The translations under genes and the position numbers were made by a program. Shown one piece after another: positions 53,562 to 61,225 of a stretch of 64,000 nucleotides of DNA (the first letter of the stretch is position 1; every line of letters begins with the position of its first letter). The stretch is from Brevibacterium aurantiacum. Lineage in GTDB: Bacteria; Actinomycetota; Actinomycetes; Actinomycetales; Brevibacteriaceae. The stretch spans positions 1 through 64,000 of the forward strand of contig NZ_VLTK01000004.1 of assembly GCF_007558825.1 (NCBI RefSeq), in the 5' to 3' direction. The notes under the pieces are model-generated. The model ran no database searches, was not told where the DNA came from, and saw only the letters and a list, made by a program, of their open reading frames with translations.

Positions 53562-54620
53562 TCATGCAAGACGCTTCTTCCACAGACCGACCCAGGCCCA
53601 GGTTGCGAATCCCGCCCTGTCATTGATGAGAAGCATCCACGAGTTCTCCACCGCATTCCACGTGTAGATTCGCTTCACGCCGGTACGCTCCCCCAGCGCA
53701 ACGTGATTGGCGATCTTCAGTGCCGCCCCGAGTCCGTGTCCGCGGTGTTCTCGCGTCACCAGAGTCGATCCCTGCCACCCGACCTCAGGGCGTTCGTCGA
53801 AGTGTGCGACCTCGGTGAAGCCCGCGGCTGCCTCCCCTTTGAGCACCAGTGCCGTGCTCACCAGCTCCCGGTCTGTGGTCCGCTTCGCATCGAGGGCACG
53901 GACTCGTGCGGCGTCCCACGCCTCCTCTTCACCGAATTCTTCGGCGCCGGGGGTGTCCGTCGACATCCTCTGGTGCAGAAGTGCGACCGCGTCGAGCCGG
54001 TGTTCAGGCGTCGGCCCATCCCACGTCTCGATCGCATAGCCGGCGTCGAGGTCAACGGCGGGCAGCCGTGCCGCCGTGGCGGAATTCGCCACGGAGCACC
54101 GCTCCAGCTGTTTGAAGGCGAAGCCGTGTCGGATGAGGAAGGCGACGTCCGGCTGATTCACGGGCAGACTTCCCGCGCCGGAGTCAGCCGCGAGATGCGC
54201 ACCCCGCAGATCGGCGTCACGAGCCGATGATGGGATCTCGCAGTAGCTGGTCAGCTGTGTTCGGCCCTGAGCTGCCAGGTTGGTCTCCATCTCAGCCAGC
54301 AGCTCTGAGCCCAGTCCCTGTCCGCGCAGCTCAGGGTGGACCGAGCACCACACGTCGGCGACATCGAGGTTGTCCTGCAATGCCAGGTAGGCGATTCCTT
54401 TGGCCACGATGACCCCGCCGCGCCGACCGATCCACGTCTGATTGCTCAGGTATTGCGTGGGAAAGAGCAACTCCCGCCGCACCTCGTCTGCGCGGGGGTC
54501 GAAATCGCTGCCGAGCCCCGATGCTCGGTTGATGAGCGTATCGAAGTCGAGCACCTCGGCGAGGACGCTCTCGATCTCTTCGCCGCTGCGAGATCCGGCT
54601 GGGATGTGAGTGATCTCCAT
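53562..54620 (-). CDS. Tandem-GNAT acetyltransferase
   Basis: A 352-residue protein made of two GNAT domains. The N domain carries HPELRGQGLGSELLAEME near residue 100 and the C domain carries REHRGHGLGAALKIANHVAL near residue 290, both acetyl-CoA-binding signatures, and the C domain ends with the NxxMLLINDRAGF-like element. Layout resembles mycothiol synthase and related two-domain acetyltransferases, but key similarity to MshD is not strong enough to name it. The ATG at 54620 is chosen because a TAGAAT box lies 8 nt upstream. The frame to 55112 overlaps the divergent gene. Confidence 0.85.
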   Translation of the reverse strand: MEITHIPAGSRSGEEIESVLAEVLDFDTLINRASGLGSDFDPRADEVRRELLFPTQYLSNQTWIGRRGGVIVAKGIAYLALQDNLDVADVWCSVHPELRGQGLGSELLAEMETNLAAQGRTQLTSYCEIPSSARDADLRGAHLAADSGAGSLPVNQPDVAFLIRHGFAFKQLERCSVANSATAARLPAVDLDAGYAIETWDGPTPEHRLDAVALLHQRMSTDTPGAEEFGEEEAWDAARVRALDAKRTTDRELVSTALVLKGEAAAGFTEVAHFDERPEVGWQGSTLVTREHRGHGLGAALKIANHVALGERTGVKRIYTWNAVENSWMLLINDRAGFATWAWVGLWKKRLA

Positions 54621-54628
54621 GGGCTGAC

Positions 54629-54638
54629 ATTCTAGACT
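54629..54638. promoter_or_regulatory. Overlapping divergent -10 boxes for two leaderless transcripts
   Basis: ATTCTAGACT contains TAGACT on the plus strand (54633-54638), 6 nt before the ATG at 54645, and TAGAAT on the minus strand (54634-54629), 8 nt before the ATG at 54620. The two hexamers share the central TA, so the two promoters could not be opened at the same time. Confidence 0.5.
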
Positions 54639-54644
54639 GCACTC

Positions 54645-55457
54645 ATGGTCAATGTCAGTGTTATCTCTCAGAATCCGGCCGCGGTCAACTGCGGAATCAT
54701 CACTGGCTCTCGCGCCAGCCTCATCGTCGACTCGGGCCCGGGGCCCGGCACGGCGAAGTATCTGGCCGACACGGCACAGCATCTGAGCCTCGAGGTCACT
54801 GGCGGCGTCAATCCCATTGCTGCCGTCATCACTCATGACCATTGGGATCATTTCTTCGGCAATGCCACCCTTGCCGCAGCAGGAATCGAGACCTTCCACG
54901 TCTCCGCGTCCTTCGCCGGAGACCAGGAGGCGACCGCATGGATCGCCCTCGACGCCGTTCGCAACGCCCCCGAGACCGCCGAATTCGCATCCGAGCTGCC
55001 CGAGGATCCCAGCGACCTCATCGTCGACGTCTCCCCCGTCGATGCCGCTGAGTCGGAGGTTGTGCTTGACCTCGGGGACTGTCGGGTCGAATTCCACGTG
55101 CTGGGCGGGCATTCCACAGCAGATCTCGTCGTGCGCCTGCCCGATCAGGGCATCGTGTTCACCGGTGACCTGGTGGAGGAGGGAGCTCCCCCACAGGCAG
55201 GCGACGATGCTTCACTGAGCGATTGGGTGACCAGCCTGCACACGCTGCTGTCCTTCCCCGAGACCACAGTGTTCGTGCCTGGGCATGGAGTGCCCGTTGA
55301 CCGGGACTTCGTCGAACGTCAGCTTGAGGACATCGACGGTCTGAGATCGAATCAAGCCGACGCCGAGGTGGCTCTGCCCGCTCGTGCCATGCCAGGTGAC
55401 CATGACCGGAGCTTCCCCCGAGAGCAGGTCATCTGCCCTGCCGGTGCAGGGCAGTGA
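54645..55457 (+). CDS. Metallo-beta-lactamase-fold hydrolase
   Basis: A 270-residue MBL-fold protein. The zinc motif HxHxDH is seen as THDHWDHFFG near residue 64. Further ligands are in LGGHSTADLVV (His), FTGDLVEEG (Asp) and VFVPGHGVPVD (His), so a two-metal site is possible. The substrate is not predictable; relatives include thioesterases, glyoxalase II-like and quorum-quenching enzymes. Its last 29 bp overlap the 3' end of the convergent membrane protein gene. A -10 box 6 nt before the ATG suggests a leaderless mRNA. Confidence 0.87.
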   Translation: MVNVSVISQNPAAVNCGIITGSRASLIVDSGPGPGTAKYLADTAQHLSLEVTGGVNPIAAVITHDHWDHFFGNATLAAAGIETFHVSASFAGDQEATAWIALDAVRNAPETAEFASELPEDPSDLIVDVSPVDAAESEVVLDLGDCRVEFHVLGGHSTADLVVRLPDQGIVFTGDLVEEGAPPQAGDDASLSDWVTSLHTLLSFPETTVFVPGHGVPVDRDFVERQLEDIDGLRSNQADAEVALPARAMPGDHDRSFPREQVICPAGAGQ

Positions 55458-56586
55458 TGAGGTCTGAGCCGATGGCGCCGAACAGAGTCTGCGCCCACAC
55501 GCTGTCGCCTTCGACATAGGGCCGGTCACCGTCGAAGATCCACTGCAGCTGGTTGCCGCGCTGTCGGTCGTTCTGACAGCTTCCGCAGACGGGCACGCGT
55601 ACACCTGAGGCATCGGCGTCAAGGCGCGTCGTGGACTGCGCCTCTCCGTGCAGCGGATTGATGGTGCACAGACTCTGCGGCAGTCCGCTTCGTGCACCGG
55701 GACTGCGCTTCCTCTTCCTGGCAGCATCCGCCTCGGCGATTTCGCGTCCTGCCTGCCGGAGGAGGACCATCGCTCCGGCCAGATCGATGCGTTCGGATGT
55801 TTCGTCGTCGACGATCGTGCGGGCCATCTGGTAGGCGTCGAGTCCGCGCTCGACGCTGGCAGCACTCACCGCGTTGAGATTCTGCGTCTGCAGCCGATCG
55901 ATCTCCCCGGCCAGTTGAGTCGTGTCGGCATTGATGGTCTCGCGCAATGATCGCCGCTGCAGGCTGTCGACGCGGTTCAGCAGCCGATCGGGCAGCTGAA
56001 ATCGCTGCTGCGTCCGCGTCACCTCGCGACGCTGCCGTCGCGATCGGGTGAACCAGATACCGGCGATGACGAGAGCGAGGATGAGTACCGCCCCGCCGAG
56101 GAACATCGGAGCAAAGGATCCCGAGCCGTCAACGGTCTGGACCTCGCTGCCGGGCGCTTCCTGCCCGGTTACGGCTTCTTCCTGCTTGTATTCCTGCGGC
56201 TGCGCATAGAGGTCGAGGAGGATATTGAGCTTCGTCGTCGACGGTGAGCTGATGTTCCACTCTTCGCGGGCGACCGACAACTGGTCCATCACCTGCATAT
56301 TGAGGTCATGGTTGTCCGCGAAGTTCACATCGACAGCGATCTGGGATTCGCCGTTGATCATGATGAACGAACCTTCGCCCCCGTTGAACACCTTGATCTG
56401 CTCCAACAGATCTCGGTTCAGAGAGTGCTCATCGACCGCGATGACATAGACGTCGTAGTCCAATTCCTTCGCCGTCTCCCGAGCCTGGTCGATGAGTTCC
56501 GCGTTGAGAGACCCCTCGACCGCCCCGTCGATGTGGAACGGGTCGTCTTTGAGTGCCTCGGCAATCTGCTGTGCATCAGTTGTCAC
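55429..56586 (-). CDS. Membrane protein with DPxxID-type N domain and C-terminal Cys/His module (paralogue 3)
   Basis: A 385-residue protein of no family that I can name with certainty. Residues 1-150 form an alpha/beta domain (DDPFHID at 14-20, strands YDVYVIAVDE and GSFIMINGESQIAVDV) that looks like a diverged TPM domain. One membrane helix lies at about 159-179 (APMFLGGAVLILALVIAGIWF), followed by basic TRSRRQRR, so the N domain should be outside and the rest inside. A helical segment (200-290) precedes a C-terminal module with C-x3-P-x-H at Cys307 and CxxC at 334/337. The GTG start overlaps the upstream stop (GTGA) and follows GAGGAAG. Confidence 0.72.
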   Translation of the reverse strand: MTTDAQQIAEALKDDPFHIDGAVEGSLNAELIDQARETAKELDYDVYVIAVDEHSLNRDLLEQIKVFNGGEGSFIMINGESQIAVDVNFADNHDLNMQVMDQLSVAREEWNISSPSTTKLNILLDLYAQPQEYKQEEAVTGQEAPGSEVQTVDGSGSFAPMFLGGAVLILALVIAGIWFTRSRRQRREVTRTQQRFQLPDRLLNRVDSLQRRSLRETINADTTQLAGEIDRLQTQNLNAVSAASVERGLDAYQMARTIVDDETSERIDLAGAMVLLRQAGREIAEADAARKRKRSPGARSGLPQSLCTINPLHGEAQSTTRLDADASGVRVPVCGSCQNDRQRGNQLQWIFDGDRPYVEGDSVWAQTLFGAIGSDLITALHRQGR

Positions 56587-57371
56587 GTGTTCTGCTTCCT
56601 CTTCTTGATCGCTCTCCACGCCAGGACTCCCCCGATTCCCAGACCACCGCCGACGATGAAGCCGAGCGCCGCACCCCCGACGGCTGCACCGACCGGATAG
56701 ACCAACGTGCTCGGATCGGTGGAAGTGTCCTCATCGACGACGATCGGCTGCAGCTCATCGTCGAGACTTCGCGAGCTGCTGGACTTCGAGGCCTCGGTTT
56801 CGGCCGCCTTGAGCGCTTCCACATATCTGCGCGCTACGGCCGAACGATTATCGTCGACGTCTGTGGCGACATCGTAGGAAGCCACGCGCCGGTCGGCTCC
56901 CTTGTCGGCAATACCTTCGGTCACTGCCCCGACCACGACCACTGTGGCGCGCTTGTCGGGCAGCTCCTCGGCGATCCGCCCAGCCAGCAGTTGAGATTGC
57001 CCATCCGCATCATCGACCTGCGAGGTGGCCAGGAACGCGACGTAGATCGGCATGTCGAGGTCTTTGACTTCGTCTCTGATCGTCGCCAGGCTCTCGTCGT
57101 CGACTTCGAATGCCTGATAGGCGTCGATATAGATCGGGTCGGACTGCAGCGACTCTGCGATCTCCTGGTACCGGCTCCGGTCGTAGTTCGGGTCGTATCT
57201 GCCCTCGATGCGATCGAGATAGATCGAATCGACCGTGATCGTGTCGCCCTTTTCAGCGACGATGCGAGCATCTCTGGCCTCGTCGAATTCGGAGTGGCTG
57301 TAGATCGACGAACCGGTTGCGACAGCACCGAAGATGATGATTGCCGCACCCAATTTCGCTGCCGTGTTCAT
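56583..57371 (-). CDS. Membrane protein with DPIYID-type domain, two membrane helices (paralogue 2)
   Basis: A 262-residue protein of unknown function. It has an N-terminal hydrophobic helix (about 5-24), a domain with the same DPIYID motif (78-83) and strands MPIYVAFLATS and ATVVVVGAV as its neighbours, a Ser-rich linker (194-205) and a Gly-rich membrane helix (about 228-252) followed by KKRKQNT. The central domain should therefore be extracytoplasmic. It lacks the C-terminal cysteine module of the two flanking paralogues. The ATG at 57371 is preceded by GAGGACGAGG and overlaps the upstream stop as ATGA, and its own stop overlaps the next start. Confidence 0.75.
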   Translation of the reverse strand: MNTAAKLGAAIIIFGAVATGSSIYSHSEFDEARDARIVAEKGDTITVDSIYLDRIEGRYDPNYDRSRYQEIAESLQSDPIYIDAYQAFEVDDESLATIRDEVKDLDMPIYVAFLATSQVDDADGQSQLLAGRIAEELPDKRATVVVVGAVTEGIADKGADRRVASYDVATDVDDNRSAVARRYVEALKAAETEASKSSSSRSLDDELQPIVVDEDTSTDPSTLVYPVGAAVGGAALGFIVGGGLGIGGVLAWRAIKKRKQNT

Positions 57372-58603
57372 CCTCGTCCTCCTGTCGGGGACGTCGACGG
57401 TGTTCCCAGTGACTCCAGGACTGCGTCCTCGAGTGGCTGAAAGCTGCCGAAGCCGGACAGTGCGTAGACATCCGAGCGCTGATAGTAGGGAACAGGCTTC
57501 TTCGATCCGGGCCGTTTGGGCACCATGAGGCACTGCGGCTCGTGACCGTCGTTGATTTCGCGGCGACAGCGATCGCACATGTCGACTGTCAGCGTGGTCC
57601 CGTCCTGTTTGAGCGCGAACGTCTCGATTCTGTTTCGGTGGTGAGGGAAGAGGAAGCAGAACCGAGGCGCTTCGGAGCTGGCCTTGGTCGAACCGCGAAG
57701 CCGAGCACGTACCCATTTGTGCGTGCTCAGCAGGTTCTCAACACCGAAACGGTGCGAGAAGTCGACGCTCTGCGCCCAATCAGGATTAGCCGCGATGAGC
57801 GACCTGATCGCCCCTTGCACTCGCCGACCGCGGTCATACAGCGACCATGCCTCTTCGGTGGACTCCTGCGGCTCGGGAAGCGGTTCGAGCGCACTTTCAA
57901 CACGCTCAGGCAGCTGCTGCGTCCTGACGGGGTCCGGTTTCGTCGTCAGCGAGTTCCGCCAGGAGTACTTTTCCCGACGGCGCAGCACCCAGATACTCAG
58001 CCCCATGGCGGCAATTGCCGTCGCACCGAAGACGAGGGCGTCCGGGTTGCCATTATCCAGTCCGGTGGCTTCGATGTAATCCTCATTGCGATCCCCCGCA
58101 TCGCGAGTGTCGAAGTCCGGGGGTGCCGGAGGTTCGGTCCCCTTCGCAGCCGCGACGAGAATCTGCAGCTGATAGGGCACTGCCAGCTCGACAGGCAGAA
58201 AGTCGTCGCTGGACGAACGGGCAAGAAAGTCCGAGCCCGGCGGTATAGCCGGCCCATTAGCATCGACGAGATAAGCGTAGGATCGCGCGGCATCGTCTGC
58301 CTGGGTGAAGAGGACGATGGTCTGTTCTCCGCCGCTGTCTTTGTGCATCGCATATGCGAGATCAGAGGTGAAGCGGGCCCATCTCGGCTCGTCTGATCTC
58401 GGCTGCGCAGGCGTAATCGCGACGAAATGGACAACACCCGACTGCCCTGCCTGCTTCGATGCGTGCTCGACCGCCGTCTTCTGACTGTCGGTGAGTCCCG
58501 GCGCAATGATCGGATCGATGTACAGAGGATCGCTCTGCCAGGAGTCACGGAGTGTGGAACTCAGCCTCTTCAGCAGTCTGGTGTCGGTGGCACTATCAGT
58601 CAC
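57368..58603 (-). CDS. Membrane protein with DPLYID-type N domain and C-terminal Cys/His module (paralogue 1)
   Basis: A 411-residue protein of unknown function and first gene of the three-gene operon. Residues 1-155 hold DPLYID (about 25-30) and strands VVHFVAITP and EQTIVLFTQ in a TPM-like alpha/beta order. A membrane helix lies near 189-207, followed by RRREKYSWR, giving an N-out, C-in topology without a signal peptide. The cytoplasmic part has a Pro/Glu linker and a module with C-x3-P-x-H (Cys316, His322), CxxC (343/346) and a further Cys358. Two adjacent GTG codons can start. The second is 6 nt after a TATTCT box. Confidence 0.75.
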   Translation of the reverse strand: MTDSATDTRLLKRLSSTLRDSWQSDPLYIDPIIAPGLTDSQKTAVEHASKQAGQSGVVHFVAITPAQPRSDEPRWARFTSDLAYAMHKDSGGEQTIVLFTQADDAARSYAYLVDANGPAIPPGSDFLARSSSDDFLPVELAVPYQLQILVAAAKGTEPPAPPDFDTRDAGDRNEDYIEATGLDNGNPDALVFGATAIAAMGLSIWVLRRREKYSWRNSLTTKPDPVRTQQLPERVESALEPLPEPQESTEEAWSLYDRGRRVQGAIRSLIAANPDWAQSVDFSHRFGVENLLSTHKWVRARLRGSTKASSEAPRFCFLFPHHRNRIETFALKQDGTTLTVDMCDRCRREINDGHEPQCLMVPKRPGSKKPVPYYQRSDVYALSGFGSFQPLEDAVLESLGTPSTSPTGGRG

Positions 58604-58609
58604 CACTTA

Positions 58610-58615
58610 AGAATA
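58610..58615 (-). promoter_or_regulatory. -10 box for the three-gene membrane protein operon
   Basis: On the minus strand TATTCT lies 6 nt before the GTG at 58603. No Shine-Dalgarno is present, suggesting a leaderless mRNA. No clear -35 box is visible. Confidence 0.4.
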
Positions 58616-58687
58616 GGTCAGGGCAGGCTGTCGCCGAAGTCGCAGCACGTTGCGGTCCTGCAACATAGCCGGCGCGCACTGTGAATG

Positions 58688-58723
58688 CGAAGAACCCCAC
58701 AGCATCGGCTGTGGGGTTCTTCG
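58688..58723 (-). terminator. Terminator of rplJL
   Basis: An exact 16-bp stem (58688-58703 with 58708-58723) around a 4-nt loop, 32 bp beyond the rplL stop. Confidence 0.75.
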
Positions 58724-58755
58724 AAGCGGCAGCAGTCAGACTGCTGCCAGAGAAA

Positions 58756-59136
<381 letters not shown>

Positions 59137-59193
59137 GGTGGCCAGTCCTTCCTTTGGTGGTCACTTTGAGCGACCGGGTTTATGGGGTGTTGC

Positions 59194-59727
59194 TCAGGCG
59201 TCTGAAGCAGGAGCGTCGTCCTGCTTCTCGCGCAGAGCGTCGACAGTGCGCACGGCCTTGACCATCGGAGCGGTGAACAGGTAAGCCGCCTGGTGGAGGC
59301 TTGCCTTCATGGCACCAGCTGCCTTTGCAAGCAGCACTTCGCGTGGTTCGAGGTCGGCGAGTTTGTTGACATTCTCAGCACTGAGGACGGCACCATCCCA
59401 GTAGCCGCCTTTCAATACGAGCTGAGAATTCGCCTTGGCAAAGTTACGCAATGCCTTTGCAGCCTCTGGTGGTTCACCGTTGACGAATGCGATCGCGGTG
59501 GGTCCGTTGAGGAACTCATCGAGATCGTTGATTCCGGCTTCTTTGGCTGCAATAGCAGTGAGCGTATTCTTTACCACGGCGTAGCTGACGTTCTCACCGA
59601 GTGAAACGCGCAGATCTTTCATCTGCGCAACGGTGAGACCGCGGTACTCGGTCAGCAACACAGCGTCGGAGTTCTCAAACTGCTGTTTGAGCTCCTCTAC
59701 TGCGGCTGCCTTGTCTGGCCTCGCCAT
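59194..59727 (-). CDS. rplJ: 50S ribosomal protein L10
   Basis: L10, 177 residues, which anchors the L12 stalk and, in other bacteria, represses its own operon by binding the leader mRNA. It begins MARPDKAAAVEELKQQFENSDAVLLTEYRGLTV and has the C-terminal stalk-binding helix. The ATG at 59727 has GAAAGGAAC upstream. The frame to 59820 runs through the terminator hairpin and has no ribosome site. A leader of about 215 nt precedes it. Confidence 0.98.
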   Translation of the reverse strand: MARPDKAAAVEELKQQFENSDAVLLTEYRGLTVAQMKDLRVSLGENVSYAVVKNTLTAIAAKEAGINDLDEFLNGPTAIAFVNGEPPEAAKALRNFAKANSQLVLKGGYWDGAVLSAENVNKLADLEPREVLLAKAAGAMKASLHQAAYLFTAPMVKAVRTVDALREKQDDAPASDA

Positions 59728-59768
59728 GGTAGTTCCTTTCGTACAGTCGCCGATCGTGTCCCAACGCC

Positions 59769-59803
59769 AAAAAAGCGCTCCACGCAGGCATGCGTGAAAC
59801 GCT
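59769..59803 (-). terminator. U-tract terminator/attenuator in the rplJL leader
   Basis: A 12-bp stem (59792-59803 with 59774-59785, two G-U pairs) with a 6-nt loop is followed directly by a run of six T on the minus strand. It is the only classical rho-independent terminator seen in this window. It lies between the rplJ promoter and the rplJ start codon, as an attenuator would. Confidence 0.7.
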
Positions 59804-59950
59804 TCGAATGATGAGATCATAGGAACTCATCGGAAGAATCTCGTGCTCACCTGCGCAGGTCACTCCAGTGGAGTCTTCGTTTCCGGGCAACAGGATCCGA
59901 TTGCGGATTCTGCCGGTTCCGAAAAGACCGACGGTCTTGGGTAGTTGAAG

Positions 59951-59979
59951 TCTATCGAAGGACTTCGCGCCAAGTCCAA
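59951..59979 (-). promoter_or_regulatory. Putative rplJL promoter
   Basis: On the minus strand TTGGAC (59974-59979) and GATAGA (59951-59956) are 17 bp apart. Transcription would start near 59943. Confidence 0.5.
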
Positions 59980-60016
59980 TCGATGGCGGAGATGCTGGCC
60001 ACACTCCTGCTGGCAC

Positions 60017-60051
60017 CTGGCCGGCTGGAACCACCAGTGACCGCCGGCCAG
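60017..60051 (-). terminator. Terminator-like hairpin after the alcohol dehydrogenase gene
   Basis: A 9-bp GC-only stem (CTGGCCGGC with GCCGGCCAG) around a 17-nt loop, 68 bp beyond the stop codon. Confidence 0.55.
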
Positions 60052-60118
60052 CATCAGGGCGCTGCGCAACCTGCAGAGAAGCTGCTCAGCGCCCGGAGAC
60101 TTGATCTGACCGAGTGGA

Positions 60119-61138
60119 TCAGTACTCGATGACGACTCGGCCGTCGATCTTGCCGTGGATCATCTCGTCGAAGATCGCATTGATGTCCTCGAGCGGCCGC
60201 TTGGTGAACGTCGGGTGGATCTTGCCCGCTGCGTAGAACTCCAAGGCTTCCACCATGTCCTGGCGGGTGCCGACGATCGATCCGCGGATCGTCAGCCCCT
60301 TGAGGACGATGTCGAAGATCGGGGCCGGGAACTCGCCCGGGGGAAGCCCGTTGAAGACGATGGTCCCGCCTCGGCGAGTCATTGAGATCGCCTGCCCGAA
60401 TGCTTTCGGGTGCACCGCCGTGACGAGCACACCGTGTGAGCCTCCGACCTTCTCCTGGATGATGTCGGCCGGCTCCTCGGCAAAGGCGTTGACCGTGATC
60501 TCCGCTCCGTGCTTCTTCGCCAATGCCAATTTGTCATCGGCGACGTCGACGGCGATGACGCGCATCCCCATTGCCACCGCATACTGCACGGCGATGTGGC
60601 CGAGCCCGCCGATGCCTGAGATGACGACCCATTGCCCGGGCTTCACCTCGGTGCGCTTGAGTCCCTTGTAGACGGTGACTCCGGCACACAGTACGGGCGC
60701 AATCTCGTACGGGTCGGATCCCTCCGGGATGATGGCGGCGAACTTCGTGTCGACGAGCATGTACTCACCGAACGATCCGTCGATACCGTAGCCGCCGTTG
60801 ACCTGCTGTTCGCACAGCGTCTCCCACCCTTGGCGGCAGTGCTCACATGTTCCGCAGGCACTCCACAGCCAAGCATTGCCGATCATCTGTCCGACCTTGA
60901 CATCGGTGACGTCGGGTCCGAGCTTCTCGACGGTCCCGACACCTTCATGTCCGGGGATGAGGGGAATCTTCGGCTTGATCGGCCAATCGCCGTGCGCCGC
61001 GTGCAGATCGGTGTGGCAGACCCCCGAGGCGATGAGTTTGATCAGCGCCTGCCCGGGTCCGGGCTCGGGAATCTCGTTGTCTCCGACGGCAAGATCCTTG
61101 CCGAATTCGTTGACGACTGCTGCTTTCATGTCTGACAT
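60119..61138 (-). CDS. Zinc-dependent alcohol dehydrogenase (AdhP type)
   Basis: A 339-residue medium-chain zinc alcohol dehydrogenase, closest to the propanol-preferring AdhP/AdhA type, interconverting primary alcohols and aldehydes with NAD. The catalytic zinc site is in SGVCHTDLHAAHGDW and GHEGVG, the structural zinc is held by CGTCEHCRQGWETLC, and the cofactor loop is GIGGLGHIA. The ATG at 61138 has AGGAG 6 nt upstream; the protein then begins MSDMKAAVVNEFG. Located 87 bp after an aldehyde dehydrogenase gene and probably co-transcribed with it. Confidence 0.95.
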   Translation of the reverse strand: MSDMKAAVVNEFGKDLAVGDNEIPEPGPGQALIKLIASGVCHTDLHAAHGDWPIKPKIPLIPGHEGVGTVEKLGPDVTDVKVGQMIGNAWLWSACGTCEHCRQGWETLCEQQVNGGYGIDGSFGEYMLVDTKFAAIIPEGSDPYEIAPVLCAGVTVYKGLKRTEVKPGQWVVISGIGGLGHIAVQYAVAMGMRVIAVDVADDKLALAKKHGAEITVNAFAEEPADIIQEKVGGSHGVLVTAVHPKAFGQAISMTRRGGTIVFNGLPPGEFPAPIFDIVLKGLTIRGSIVGTRQDMVEALEFYAAGKIHPTFTKRPLEDINAIFDEMIHGKIDGRVVIEY

Positions 61139-61225
61139 CAAGGACTCCTTTGTGATGATGTGGGATGTGCTGTTGTGCGTCGCTGCCACCGGGCACCGTC
61201 GCGTGAACTCAGAGGAAGACTCGCC

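Larger units (their letters stand above)
59728..60118. other. rplJ leader and adh 3' region
   Basis: No gene is apparent. Going leftward on the minus strand it contains the adh terminator hairpin (60017-60051), the rplJ promoter (59951-59979), a leader whose first part should contain the L10-binding structure, and a U-tract terminator hairpin (59769-59803) 47 nt before rplJ. Confidence 0.65.
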
